Of a stretch of DNA of 64,000 nt, positions 49,795-61,164 are shown piece by piece; within the stretch, counting starts at the first letter, position 1, and every line of letters begins with the position of its first letter. Origin of the DNA: Cacajao melanocephalus. Taxonomy: Eukaryota; Chordata; Mammalia; Primates; Pitheciidae. A model generated the notes under the pieces. The model did not search any database. It was not told where the DNA came from and saw only the letters and a list, made by a program, of their open reading frames with translations. A program made the translations under genes and the position numbers. The stretch is from NCBI GenBank assembly GCA_963573385.1, contig CAUYLG010047291.1, positions 62,001-126,000 of the forward strand, in the 5' to 3' direction.

Positions 49795-52375
49795 CTTTTT
49801 TTGTGGAGTCTTCAGGATTTTCTACATAGATGATCATGCTGTGTGCGAACAGGGACAATTTTACTTTCTCCTTTCCCATTTGGATGCATTTTACTTCTTT
49901 CTCTTGTCCTATTGCTCTGAATAGAACTTCTAGTGCTATGTTGAATAAAAGTGGTGAAAATGGGCATCCTTGTCTTGTTCCAACCTCGGAGGATAAACTT
50001 TCAACTTTTCCTCATTAAGTATGATGTTAGCTCTGGGTTTGACACAGATGGTCTTTACTGTGTTATGTTCCTTCCATATTCAGCTTGTTGAGTTTTATCA
50101 TGAAGCTATGTTGAATTTTATGGAATGCTTTTTCAGCATCTATTATGAATTTAGTCAAGCTGCAGATACAAAATCAACATACAAAAATCAGCAGCATTTC
50201 TATATGCCAATAGCAAACAATCTGAAGAAGAAATTAAGAAAGGAATTTCATTGATAAGACAGCTGTGAAAAAAGAAATACTTAATAATAAACTTAACCAA
50301 GGAGGTAAAAGACTTCAACAATGAAAATTATAAAACACTGATGAAAAAATGGAAGAATACACAAATAAATGCAACGATATTCCATGTTCATGGATTAAAA
50401 GAATACTGTTAAAACATCCGCAATACCCAAAGTGATTTACAGATTCAATGCAATCCCTAGCAAAGTATCAATGGCATTCTTCACAGAAACACAAAAAAAA
50501 TCTTAAAATTCATATGGAAAGGCAAAAGACCCTGGATACCTAAAACAAACACAGCTTGGGGCATCATACTTCTGGAATTCAAAATATACAACAAAGCTAT
50601 GGTAACCAAAACAGCATGGTAGTGACATAAAAACAGATACACATACAAATGGAACATAATAGAGAACTCAGAAATTAATCCATGCATTTATAGCAACTGA
50701 TTTTTGACAAAGGCTCCAAGAACACACACTGGAAAAAGGGCAGTCTCTTCAATAAACGGTGCTGAGAAAATTGGATAACCACATGAAAAAGAATGAAACT
50801 GGAATTCTCTCACCATATATTACAAATATCAACTCTAAATGAATTAAAGACTTAAATGCAAAACCCAAAAACATAAAACTACTAGAAGAAAACATAAGAC
50901 AAACATTTTATAAAATTGGACTGAGCAAAGATGTTCTGAATAAGACTTCAAAAACATAGGCAACAAAAGCAAAACAGACATTTCTTTGAATTACATCAAA
51001 CTATAAAGCTTTATATATCAAAGGAAACAATCAATAAAGTGAAGAGACAACTGAAATAATTGGAGAAAGTATTTGTAAATTATACATCTGATAAGGCATT
51101 AATATTCATGATATACAGGGAACTCTAACAACTCAATATAAACAATACGACTTAAAAGAAGCAAGAGACCCGAAGAGACATTTCTCAGAAAAAGACATAC
51201 AAATACCCAATAAATATATGAAAAAAAATGCTCAACATCACTAATCATTAAGGAAATGCAATCAAAATGACAATGAGTTTTCACTTTCCCCAAGACAAAA
51301 AATAACAAATGCTGGCCAGGATGCAGAGAAAAGGGGACCCTTATACACTATTCACGGGAATGTAAATTAGTTGCCATTACGGGAAACAGTATGGAGGTGT
51401 CCCTAAAATTGAAAATAGGACTACCATTTGATGTAGCAATCCTATTACTGAGTATATATCCAAAGGGAATGAAATCAGTATGCTGAAGAAACTTCTGCAC
51501 ACCCATGTTTATACAGTGCTATCCACAACAGCCAAGATATGGAATCAACCTAAATGCCCATCTAATATTCATGGATAAAGAAAATATGATATATATAAAT
51601 ACTATTCAGCCACAAAACAGTGGAATCCTGTCATTTGCAGTAACGTGGATGAATCTAGAGGACATTATGTCAAGTGAAATGAGCCAGGCACAGAGACAAA
51701 TATCACGTGATCTCAAAATGGTGGTTACCAGAAGCTGGGAGCAAAGTGTAGGGTACTGGGAGAAGATGTTCAATAGGCACAAAGTTACAGTTGGGCAGGA
51801 AGAGTAAGTTTTGGTGTCTTAATTACATAGTAGGATGAATTACAGCAAATACCAATGTATTATATATTTCAAGATCACTAGAAGAGAAGAATTTGAATGT
51901 TGTCACCACAAAGAAATGATAAATGTTTAAAGTGATGGATATGGTAATTATACCAATTTTATCATTATATTATGTATATATTCATTGAAACATTATAGGC
52001 CGGATGCGGTGGCTCATGCCTGTAATCCCAGCACTTTGGGAGGCTGAGGTGGGCAGATCACCTGAGGACAGGAGTTCAAGACCAGCCTGGCCAACATGGT
52101 AAAACCCTGTTTATACTAAAACAAAAATTAGCTGGGCATGGTGGCGGGCACTTGTAATCCCGGCTACTTAGGAGTCTAAGGCAGGAGAATCACTTGAACC
52201 CAGGAGACGGAAGTCGCAGTGAGCTGAGATCGCACCATAGCACTCCAGCCTGGGCAACAATGTGAGGCTCAGTCTCAAAAAAGAAAAAGAAACATTACAC
52301 TGTAGCACATAAACGTGTACAATTATTATGTGTAAATTATATAATATAAAAAAATTGAATTAAAAAAAGCAAATA
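49795..52375 (+). mobile_element. L1 LINE with inverted 5' segment (twin-priming structure), split by an Alu
   Basis: From about 49797 to 50147 the text is L1 ORF2 in antisense (for example GGGCATCCTTGTCTTGTTCC). From about 50150 it switches to sense ORF2 (CAGATACAAAATCAACATAC) and continues to the 3' end near 52375. The two parts are adjacent in a normal L1, so the 5' end was inverted at insertion. An AluS interrupts the 3' end at 51998. Frames are broken; the longest sense frame near 51505-51807 is a remnant. Confidence 0.85.
51998..52288 (+). mobile_element. Alu SINE, AluS-like, inserted in an L1 3' end
   Basis: Starts GGCCGGATGCGGTGGCTCAT and ends in a GAAAAAG tail. GAAACATTA occurs just before (51987-51995) and just after (52289-52297), a 9-bp target-site duplication. 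The surrounding text is the end of the L1 that begins at 49795. Confidence 0.94.
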
Positions 52376-52411
52376 ATATTTGCACCAACATAAAAAGATA
52401 AAAGGATATAT

Positions 52412-52690
52412 GGGCTGGGTGCGGTGGCTCATGCCTGTAATTTCAACACTATGGGAGGCTGGGGTGGGTGGATCATCTGAGATCAGGTGTTCGAGACCAG
52501 CCCGTCCAACATGGCAAAACCCCACTCTACTAAAAATACAAAAATTAGCCAGGCGTGGTGGCAGGCACCTGTAATCCCAGCTACTCAGGAGGCTGAGGCA
52601 GGGAGGTGGAGGTTGCAATGAGCCAAGATCGCGTCATTGTACTCTCTTGGACAACAAGAGCGAAAATCCATCTCGAAAAATAAAAAAAGA
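52412..52690 (+). mobile_element. Alu SINE with internal deletion
   Basis: Starts GGGCTGGGTGCGGTGGCTCA. The right arm lacks the usual AGGAGAATTGCTTGAACC segment, jumping from GAGGCAGG to GAGGTGGAGG. It lies about 120 bp beyond the preceding Alu in the same orientation. Confidence 0.93.
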
Positions 52691-53329
52691 TGAAGAAGAC
52701 ATGTGAATAATGCATAAAGTGCTTAAAAAGAAATTAGGTACATAATACTACCAGGTACATTATTGGGAAGAGAAACCCAAACAAAGGGTGTTGGGTTTAA
52801 CTGTGCAGAGTCAAAAAGTACTTGCCAAAATTAGAGTTATGGCTTTGTCTTTCTTCTATTTTTTAGGCAAAAGAAAGAAAAGTTCACTGAAGTTTTTTCT
52901 TTTTTTTGGTTGTTATTAAGAAGGCTTTGTTATTCTGTAGCTCCAGAATAAAAAGTAAGATCTTGTTCTGTTTCTCCACTCCCTAACGTCTTCTTCAAAC
53001 TTTAAAAATAGACTGAGTCTCAAATTGGACTCTTCTGTATGTGTGGCTAGAAATTCACTAAGAAAACACACTGCCTTTTAATATTCTTGAGATGTCCCAG
53101 TGAGACAAGACTAAGCAGCCCAATTTAAAGGGGCCTAAAACAGTACCTGCTGAGACCCTTTCATCTTGGGAGGCCAGGATCCAGTCAGCCTGGTCGGAGA
53201 GAAGCTGTGCTGCTGACAGCAGCTACCTGGGAGCTGATAGCTGAGAACTCACTGACAAGCTGGGAATGAGACGGCAGCAGTGAGATGGGCCCTGGAAGGA
53301 GGGTAAGTGTTTCTCATGTAGCATCTCTG

Positions 53330-53620
53330 CCTGCTCTGCTACCTGCTCCGTGTGCAGTTGTTCAGGCAGCTTCCTCAGCCTGGAATACCCTCATCTATCT
53401 CCTCCAAACAGACTCTTCTTTCACTGACCTGCTCTGTGTCACCCCTGCGTATCCTGCCCCACTACTCCCTCCACTCTGCCTTCCGTACAGCACAGTGACA
53501 ATGGCTACAGGCCAGCTCGTCTCCAGGGCAGGATTGTGAACTCTTTAGGGTTAGAGGTTATTTCTTATCCATGTGACCCCTTGTGACTTACCACAGAGCA
53601 TGGCACACAGTAAACCCAAT
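53330..53620 (+). mobile_element. L2 LINE 3' region
   Basis: CAGCCTGGAATACCCTC, GGATTGTGAACTCTTTAGGG and GCATGGCACACAGTAAAC follow the L2 order. Confidence 0.65.
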
Positions 53621-53879
53621 GAATCATTCATTTCTTTTTAAAATGGGGGGCCTAAAAAAGCCACTGCTACAGGGACTTTCCAATCTGAAGAACCGTAAGC
53701 AAAGGGATTTAGAAACACTGTGAGGTAATAGGCACAGGAAGCAGAGGCCCCTGCTTGAAGTGTTTTCCCATCTGCATCTACATAGCTCATTTTATAGTCT
53801 GTCACTCAAACCCTGTGCACAAAGCAACACAGAGAAATAGACTATGAAGGCATCAGCATCTGAGTACTACGTTATCATT

Positions 53880-54000
53880 TAGAGCCAGGGTGGAATCCTG
53901 GTTCTGTTTCTCAGCTCTATGACTCTGGGCAAGGCAATTCCTCTCTCTGAGCTTTTAGGTCCTTCTCTGAAAATGCCAACAACATATGCAGCCGTTAGAA
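53880..54000 (+). mobile_element. MIR SINE fragment
   Basis: GAATCCTGGTTCTGTTTCTC, ACTCTGGGCAAGGCAATTCC and TCTGAGC fit MIR. Confidence 0.65.
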
Positions 54001-54880
54001 ATAATAATCACAGTAATCATTCAATCTACAAAGATCAATGGAAAGTGTTACAATAGCACGTAAATAAGGTAGAATACAAAAGTTTAGACATCTAAATTGA
54101 AACAATATAAAAAGATATCTGTACCTGAACAATAACTGGTAGGTAACATGCAAATACAAATAATTATATTACCAAATGGAACTATGGGGAGTTTTCTCTC
54201 AAACCCGTCTTCATTATACTCTATCATATTTTCAATTAAAAAAGGAAAATTGGGGAGAGGTCTTATATGGCTGACATGGACATTAGGCATAGCAAAGACC
54301 TTTGTAAACTTCGAGGACGTGCGTAACTGTTCATCTGTTTTTGCTTTTTCTCATCAATACCACTGTACCTGAACGAAAAATTCTTTCTAAAAATCCTTTC
54401 TAAAAATAGCATCCTTCTAGGCTTATAAAGCTGCATACTTTGACTCCTAAAACAAGGCAGACTTATTTATACAAAGTTTTTTTTTTTAAAAAAAGAACAT
54501 ACACACTCACTATAGTAATTTCCATACTTAATCGATACAGTAATGTGCTGGAGATGAGAATCCCTTATCTTGTAGGAAGCTCAGAGCAGTTTCTGCCCTG
54601 TCAGAATGATTATTTCTAATGGCTATGAAGGAGGCAAGAGAAAACAATGCTCTCCATGGCAAGCAGGACCCGGAGCTGGTGGGGTCAGCACAGAGCTAAG
54701 AACACCATGTCTCTAGGTGCAGAACCACTCCTTTCCCATGCAGGTCCTCAGTTCTTCCTTCAGAAAACACCTAAAAATGTGGCTTAGTCTTGGAAGCCTC
54801 ATACATACGGACACTAAGAGCAATTCTAAGACTCTAAGGAAAGCCATTTAATGAAGACGCACATACTATTCTAGTCTTAC

Positions 54881-54970
54881 CCCTTGTCCACACTGGCATG
54901 GACTGCTGCAACAACACCTTCTAGGACCTTCAGTGGGTCCCTTGGCCCACCAAGGTCAGCGCTGCCTCCG
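54881..54970 (-). CDS. NBAS: NBAS coding exon (probably exon 47), 90 bp, phase 2 to 2
   Basis: This short exon gives C (finishing Ser) then GGSADLGGPRDPLKVLEGVV followed by AAVHASVDK and two bases of Gly. The acceptor has a long pyrimidine tract (TTTCTCTCTCTTTTCACAG) before CGGAGGC; the donor is GACAAGGG followed by GTAAGAC. It is too short to stand out as an open frame by itself. It was found by the need to join the AG left at the end of the 57152 exon to the A that opens the 42880 exon, and the phases fit exactly. At 90 bp with matching phases it is skippable without a frameshift. The glycine-rich start is probably a loop between helices. Predicted residues are 2049-2079. Confidence 0.93.
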
Positions 54971-57151
54971 CTGTGAAAAGAGAGAGAAACTGATTCAGAA
55001 AAGGATCACGCAAGTCTCAGAAATAAACTTGGTATTCACATACCCAAATGAACCTGGTTGGACTTTGGCATAGTATACCGCCTGTCCATAGTCATTTGTG
55101 CTATGTGATTATATACAAATGTACCAAGCCCTACACTAGGTGCTAATGAAACATTTTCTGCCCTTATAGAGCTAAGTCTAATATATGCACGTTTGCCTAT
55201 CAAGAGAATAACACAATCTACTCGCACTGTGTCATTCAAAAAATATTCGTTGAACATTAAATGTATGAGCTACTTTAAGCATTAAATGTAACAATGATTT
55301 AAATCCTTTAGTTGAAGTTTTTTAAAAAAGCACTAATACTTACTTGCTACTAGTAAGTACCAGGCGTTGCTAAATAGTTCACATATATTCTGCCATGTAT
55401 TAAACGCAACACCGTATGAGACAAATACTGTTACTATGCCCATTTTACAGATGTTATGTGTAGAACCTAGTGAATCTTGAAAATGCAATAAAGGAAAAAA
55501 ATATTTTAGATGAGTTTTTCAAATAATTTAATGATATAAATCAACTGCTAGATTTGGTTACTTTCATGTGCCTGCTAAATTTTATCAACTTCCTAAAAGG
55601 TAAATGTTATGAACATTGTCAATAAAATTTTCTTTTCTTTAGAAACAGAGGCAGCTGAATTCCTTAAGTTCCCTTTCCCTTCCATTGCTGGAAGATTTGA
55701 TTCACATTTATTGAATGTCTTCTGTGTGCCAAGTAGTATACCATTTACTGGATTGGAACCAAATCTTAGTGGTAGAATTGGATGCAGGGAAAGAGAAGTA
55801 TAATTTATGTCAAAAATTTATAAATGTAAAACTATTCCATCATATTTTAATTATTCATGAAACTGGGCAATTTTTAAGAAATAAACTAAATTAATCAAAA
55901 ACTAATTTTCCAAAATGCGTATTTTTGTGAGCTCCATCTAAAACCTGGTTTAACAAATAATAAAAATAGCATTAGGAGAAATACCTAATATAGATGATGG
56001 GGTGATAGATGCAGCAAACCACCATAGCACATGTATACCTATGCAACAAACCTGCACGTTCTGCACATGTACCCCAGAACTTCAAGTATAGTAAAGAAAA
56101 AAAAAAGAAATAATAAAAAGATAACCAGAATCCAAAAGGTACAAAATGTGGCCAAAACATATCTGTCATCATCTGAAAGAGGATACTGGTTCTTATAATG
56201 GACATCTAAAAATCATAATAAGCAAACAATAAAGTAAAGCTTTATTAATTTGAAATTTGTTCTTTTAAAAAATGTTATAAAATTCTATATATCTCCCTAT
56301 ATATATAAAATCGATAGATACCTCAGAGCATTAAGGTAAAAACTGTATGAGGCTGGAGTAATTAAACTGATAAAGGCTCATTTGATTTCAGCTCAGCTGC
56401 AGAAAACTGACACGCATTTAATCAAAAAGTTCCTCAAGAGCAATACAGAATTAAAAAGAATGCTTAAAAGGAGAATAAATTAAACACAACTAAATCTTTT
56501 AGCCTAATTGCATTATTCACAGAAAGTACTCGACGCCTCATTATTTTCTTAGCTTCACTTTTCCCTCTTTCCTAATCCTCTTGGATGCATTCCTACAAAG
56601 GCACCCGAATATCGACACAAAGCAAGAATTTCTCAATTGTCGGTTCTGTGCCATTAATTGCAGGTAAATAATGTTTAAAGACACTTTACAGATGTCTAAC
56701 TTCATCAGCATATGATTAACCTTGCCTTGGGTTTTTCAAAAGAACCTTCTGGGAACCATTTCCCCACTACTACAAAGAATGAGAATTAGAAATGGTAAGA
56801 TCTGAAAAACCATATTGAAGTCACGGGACAGTCTGAAACTTACTTACCTGTGTCAAATGGCATTTTGGCCTTTCCCTTATTTCAAGATAAGATTGTAAAA
56901 GGGGGTCCAACCAGAAATTACATAGCTTCTTCAGATGTTATACACAATACCAACACTGAGACATTTCATGGTCTCCATTCCAAACACATAAGACTATGAG
57001 AACTCTAAAAATAATCTCTCAGTTTTTTAAAGTCCTTCAACATTTATAAAATGCTTTTACATACATGGTGATAGTTTAGCAACCATTAGCAGGCACCATT
57101 ACTGACAAAGTGTCACCTCAGGTCTTCCACAATGACTACTTTCTAGCTTAC
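54971..57151 (-). other. NBAS: NBAS intron 46
   Basis: A short intron. The one clear element is a 141-bp L1 3' end at 55967-56107 with target-site duplications. Old L2/MIR-like traces occur near 55070-55260. The rest (55270-55950 and 56120-57150) shows nothing specific. Confidence 0.85.
55967..56107 (+). mobile_element. Very short L1PA/PB-type 3' end with perfect target-site duplication
   Basis: It begins TAGCATTAGGAGAAATACC, contains CATGTATACC and CAAACCTGCACGTTCTGCAC, and ends in an A-run. AAATAATAAAAA is repeated at 55955-55966 and 56108-56119. The text is the last 120 or so bases of a primate L1. Confidence 0.93.
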
Positions 57152-57354
57152 CTCAACGCAGAAATTATTTTCACGATTGCACTTTGCACTATATCCTTCG
57201 GAGAGATATCAAGAGGACCAACTGCCACCTCTAGCAGCTGCTGAATCATTCTTAGAGGTTGACCATCTAAACAAATAGCCACGGCTTGATCACAAAGTTT
57301 CTCTTTTTCTGATCGGGACAGATCATAGAGGTAACTGTATTTTTGCAGGGTTTC
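57152..57354 (-). CDS. NBAS: NBAS coding exon (probably exon 46), phase 0 to 2
   Basis: It starts ETLQKYSYLYDLSRSEKEKL and ends VKIISAL plus two bases (AG) of a serine codon completed in the next exon. The acceptor is TCTTTACAG before GAAACCCTG; the donor is GCGTTGAG followed by GTAAGC. The exon is 203 bp, so skipping it alone would shift the frame. The centre carries the motif AVAICLDGQPLRMIQQLLEV, which I recognise from human NBAS with Arg here where I recall Ala, and HDEA replaced by CDQA a little earlier. No stop or indel is present. The ATG at 57366, just upstream of the acceptor, is intronic and not a start codon. Predicted residues are 1982-2049. Confidence 0.95.
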
Positions 57355-57494
57355 CTGTAAAGACATGGTAATCAACACTTAAGTAATAAACAGAAATTAA
57401 ATGTATCTACATGCACAAAGTGAAACATAGATCCTAGAACCAAATACATGACAAGGAGCAACCCCATACCACAGAGCATGTATTAGTTAGTTAC

Positions 57495-57680
57495 TAAGAG
57501 CTTAGGCTCCAGGATCACTCATGTTTGAGGGCAAATTCTGGTTTTACTATTTATTGGTTAGCGGTCCTTTGTGATCTCCAATTTCAACATCTGTAAAATG
57601 AGGATGAGGAAAATAGGGTTGTATGAATAGAGGATATTGCAAACATTAACTGGAATAACATAAAAGTTAGTTCTTTAGCA
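57495..57680 (+). mobile_element. MIR SINE
   Basis: GAGCTTAGGCTCCAGGATCA followed by CAACATCTGTAAAATGAGGA fits MIR. Confidence 0.65.
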
Positions 57681-57717
57681 CTCCAGGAATAAAGTAATGC
57701 TCAAAAGTATGAGCTTT

Positions 57718-57748
57718 TCTATTATTATTATTATTATTATTATTACTA
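57718..57748 (+). repeat. (TTA)n microsatellite
   Basis: About eight uninterrupted TTA units in intron 45. Confidence 0.95.
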
Positions 57749-57749
57749 A

Positions 57750-57990
57750 TGCACTACAATCACATAATATTCATAATCTATTGAGCTACAACTATGTAAT
57801 CCCAGGTATTATACATATGATAGCTAAATTAATACTTGTAATAACCCAGCAAGAATTTTTAATTAGTCCATGTTATAAAAAAGGAAACTAAAGACCAAAG
57901 AGATTAAGTAACGTGACCGAAGTCACACGGTTACCAATTAGCAGAGCTTAGAACCCAAAAGTCTATTCCCTTGCCCTAGGCCACACTGCC
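57750..57990 (-). mobile_element. MIR SINE (reverse), diverged
   Basis: GGAAACTAAAGACCAAAGAG, then GTCACACGGTTACCAATTAG and CACACTGCCTGCC fit a reversed MIR. Confidence 0.6.
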
Positions 57991-58892
57991 TGCCTCTCTT
58001 TGATAATTTCTGTAAAAACAAATGTTATAATAAATAATTTAGGAAACAAGAGGCAAGCTATTGTTTTTTGGCATACCAAATACAGTCACTTAATAATAAC
58101 AATTTCCAGATTCTTCATAGTTTCCTTTGTCATCCTGCATATACTGTTTTGTCTTTCAAACCAACCATGAGAAAAATCTGAATATTAACTGAATATCTGA
58201 TGATATTAAAGAACGTCTATTACTTTCTTTGCCAGTGATCATGTTCTAGTGGTTATTTTAAAGCATCTTTTAGAGATTGACAGGAAGTATGTATGAATAA
58301 AATGAAAAGATGATTGCGATTTGCTTTACAATCCACAAGAGCAAGGGAATGGAAGGCAGCGGGATGCATGAAGATTGGGCACGTTTTGGTAACTGTTGAA
58401 GCTGGGAGTTGGGCACATAAAGTATCATATTACTATTCTGCCCACTGTGAAAGTCTCTATTTCAGAAAAATACCTATGAGTTAAGCAGGGCAATTCCTAG
58501 TATCCTCACTTAAGAGAAGAGGGAACTGAGGCTCTATAGGATGAAGGCTTTTAACTTTTATTAAATTAACCTTCATGAGGACATAAGATTTTTTTAATAG
58601 GTATATAATTAAGGAAGTTAAAATGAAGGTCTGAACTATAAAAGGGAAAATGCATGGGGTTGGAGGTTATTTCCAGCTTTTGATATAAAAGCTGTCTTAA
58701 TAAAATTAAATAATGTCTAATTTAAGAACCTCAAGAGTTTCCTATTATGGACCATCCAAAGTCTGACTGAGTGGTACTCACAAGTAGCTCTATGGTACTT
58801 TATATCGTATCTTAGATGAAACAAATGTGTTTTTATCAATAATCTCCTTGAATCCCTAGAAACTATTCTAGGCAATAAAAGATAATACTTGT

Positions 58893-59438
58893 GGCTGGCA
58901 CGGTGGCTTACACCTGGAAGGCCAAGGTGGGTGAACAGCTTGAGCCCAAGACTTTGAGACCAGTCTGGGCAACACGACAAAACTCTGTCTCTACAAAAAA
59001 TACAAAAAATTAGTTAGGTGTGGTGGCATACACCTGTAGTCCCAGCTACTCAGGAGGCTGAGGTGGTGGTATTACTTGAGCCCAGGAGGTAGAGGCTGCA
59101 GTGAGCGAGCTGAGATCGCACCATCGTACTCCAGCCTGGGCAACAAAGTGAGACCTGTTTCAAAAAAGGAAAGGAAAGGAAAGGAAAAAGGAAAGCAAAG
59201 GAAGGAGAGGGAGGGAGGAAGGGAGGAAGGGAAAGAAAAAAAGAAAAGAAAAGGAGGGAGGCAGGGATGGAGGCAGGGAGGGAGGGAAGGAGAGAGGGAA
59301 GGAAGGAAGGAGGGAAGGAAGGAAGGAAGGAAAGAAGGAAGGAAGGAAAGGAGGGAGGGAGGGAGGGAAAGAAGGAAATAAGAAGGAAAGAGAAAGAGAG
59401 AAAGAGAGTGAGAAAGAGGGAAAAGAGAAAGATGAAAG

Positions 59439-59469
<31 letters not shown>

Positions 59470-59573
59470 GAGAGGAGGAGGGAGGGAGAGAGGAAGAAAG
59501 GGAGAGAGAGAGAGAAAGAAGGAAAGAGAAAGAGAAAAGGAAGGAAAGAAAGAAAGAAAAGAAAAAAAAGAAA
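58893..59573 (+). mobile_element. Alu SINE (old, internally deleted) with a giant purine tail
   Basis: The Alu body runs from GGCTGGCACGGTGGCTTACA to about 59160 and lacks part of the left arm. Its tail then runs on as GGAA/GAAA/GGGA repeats to 59573. Flanks GATAATACTTGT (58881-58892) and GACAATACTTGT (59574-59585) differ at one base and mark the whole unit as a single insertion. Confidence 0.93.
59162..59573 (+). repeat. Purine-only microsatellite tract, (GGAA)n/(GAAA)n/(GGGA)n, about 410 bp
   Basis: Almost every base is A or G on the plus strand; the few exceptions include single C or T interruptions. It therefore reads as a long CU-rich tract in the NBAS pre-mRNA. Long open frames on both strands here (up to 177 codons) are artefacts of low complexity. 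Confidence 0.95.
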
Positions 59574-60562
59574 GACAATACTTGTTTCAAAGAGAGTAAT
59601 GACAAATTCTCTGGGTTTTAAAAAGTATATTAAAAATAATATGAACTTAAAAATAATTTAAAAAGTGTTCATTTAAAAAATAAGTACTTAAAATTTACGC
59701 TAATAAGTATAAATCACTTTTCCATGAAGATTCTAATTTTACTCCAGTTCTCATAATTATGAACTGCAGCACTGTAAATGTCAGTAGGATAAAATCAAGA
59801 TCGGTAAAGCTAATTTGTTCCCTGCAAAAGCTTCTGTATTGTTCGTACCCTTATTTAACATTATTCATTAGACAGATAAATAGGCACTCCCAAACACAAA
59901 TGAAATAACATTTCTTTCAAACTTTTAAGTTCTTCCCATTATCTTTTCAATGAGGGCTTTGCATTGATGTCGTGTACAAAGTTTGAAGTCTCCCATTTGC
60001 TCATTATCTCAACTCTCCAGTGATTGATCTTTCTAGTCATTCTACAAGGCAAGAATACAATTCAATAAATGTGTAAGGTTTAAGCAAAATGAAAGAGGAG
60101 GTTAATGGCCACTTACAAGGTTCATTTACCGTAGTATTAAAGGGCAAATGGAATGTTATTCATATATCTAAGCACTGTTTTCACTTATAAATACTAAGCA
60201 CTGTTTCCAGTTATAGAAAATATTATCTCAACTCCCACAATTGTTAGAATATAGAACGAAATCTCTCAGGGCCTCAGAGAGCTTCTGGTTTCATCGTCCA
60301 GTCCTAACACCTGGGTTTTCAAACCTCATCACAGGCAGGGGACCCTGAACTTTATGATGGTGTTTTTGAGACACCAAGGAACTAGAAACCAACTAGGAAC
60401 AATTTTAGTAGTCAAAAAATTCCTCTCAAAAATGAAGTTATATTTTACCTTGGAAACATGCAACATAAAAACAGGATTAAGGGTACACATTTAACAAAAA
60501 AACAGGGTAGACATAAGAGGCTATATCTGATTTTTTCTGAAAATTAAGGGGAAAAACAAAAT

Positions 60563-60590
60563 CAAATTTTTATTTTTATTTTTATTTTCT
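60563..60590 (+). repeat. (TTTTTA)n short repeat
   Basis: Three to four TTTTTA units, possibly the tail of an old minus-strand retroelement I could not identify. Confidence 0.8.
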
Positions 60591-60945
60591 ACCAGCTGGA
60601 AGTAAAGCCTGAGAACCACCATCTTCTCATTTCTTGATTTTAGAGACCACTCCCCCAACTTCAGGCAGCTATCCAGTGTTCAACTCCGGCTACCATCTCC
60701 ATTTCTACCCTCTCACCTACTTCCTCTATCTCCCCACGTCAACTGTACCGAGTGGCTTAAAATCGTTTTGAAAGAAGTAGAAACTGAACAGACAATCAGG
60801 TGATAAGAGGTTAACCAATAAAGGCTTGAGGATCATTTTCAAGGATATCTGCAAGTCTGAAAACCCTATCAAAGCTATTTATGTAACTGTAAAGGAAAAT
60901 ATACTCTAATTCAGAGTGAGCATCCAGAAGTTTCCATTTCTTTAC

Positions 60946-61164
60946 CTGGTCACTATTCTTCAGAGAAACGATGAAGCTATGGCTCAGGGTTTCCAGGTGA
61001 GCAAGTGATTGCTCCAGATGACTCAAAGTATCTGCGTAGGTAACTTTAGAATCCATAGCTTCTTGAGTTTCATCTTCTGAGTTTCTTTTCCGTGGTTTCT
61101 CAATAAAATGTTTGACTGTCTTAATAGACTTTCTAGTTATCTCTTTACGGACTTCCACAGACAG
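60946..61164 (-). CDS. NBAS: NBAS coding exon (probably exon 45), 73 codons, phase 0 to 0
   Basis: The frame begins LSVEVRKEITRKSIKTVKHF and ends LKNSDQ. The acceptor is a T-rich tract ending TTTTTTTAAG before CTGTCTGTG; the donor is GACCAG followed by GTAAAG. At 219 bp with phase 0 at both ends, the exon could be skipped without breaking the frame. It is highly charged at first (basic KPRKR run near residue 30 of the exon), then becomes an amphipathic, leucine-rich stretch, consistent with the helical C-terminal part of NBAS. By residue arithmetic the sixth codon is Arg1914, the position altered (R1914H) in the human SOPH founder allele; here it is an intact CGT at 61149-61147. The open frame runs past the donor to 60811, but those codons are intronic read-through. 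Upstream of 61164 I see no further exon up to the window edge. Confidence 0.95.

Larger units (their letters stand above)
57355..60945 (-). other. NBAS: NBAS intron 45
   Basis: It holds a MIR near 57495-57680, a TTA repeat (57718-57748), a second MIR-like stretch (57750-57990), and an Alu with an expanded purine tail (58893-59573). The stretches 58000-58890 and 59590-60945 have no nameable element apart from a short TTTTTA repeat at 60563-60590. Confidence 0.85.

Noticed and set aside
59072..59605. 177-codon open frame on the minus strand and overlapping plus-strand frames of 101-110 codons
   Set aside because: They lie in the purine-only Alu tail; the predicted proteins are Ser/Phe/Pro or Lys/Glu/Arg low-complexity products of GGAA-type repeats.
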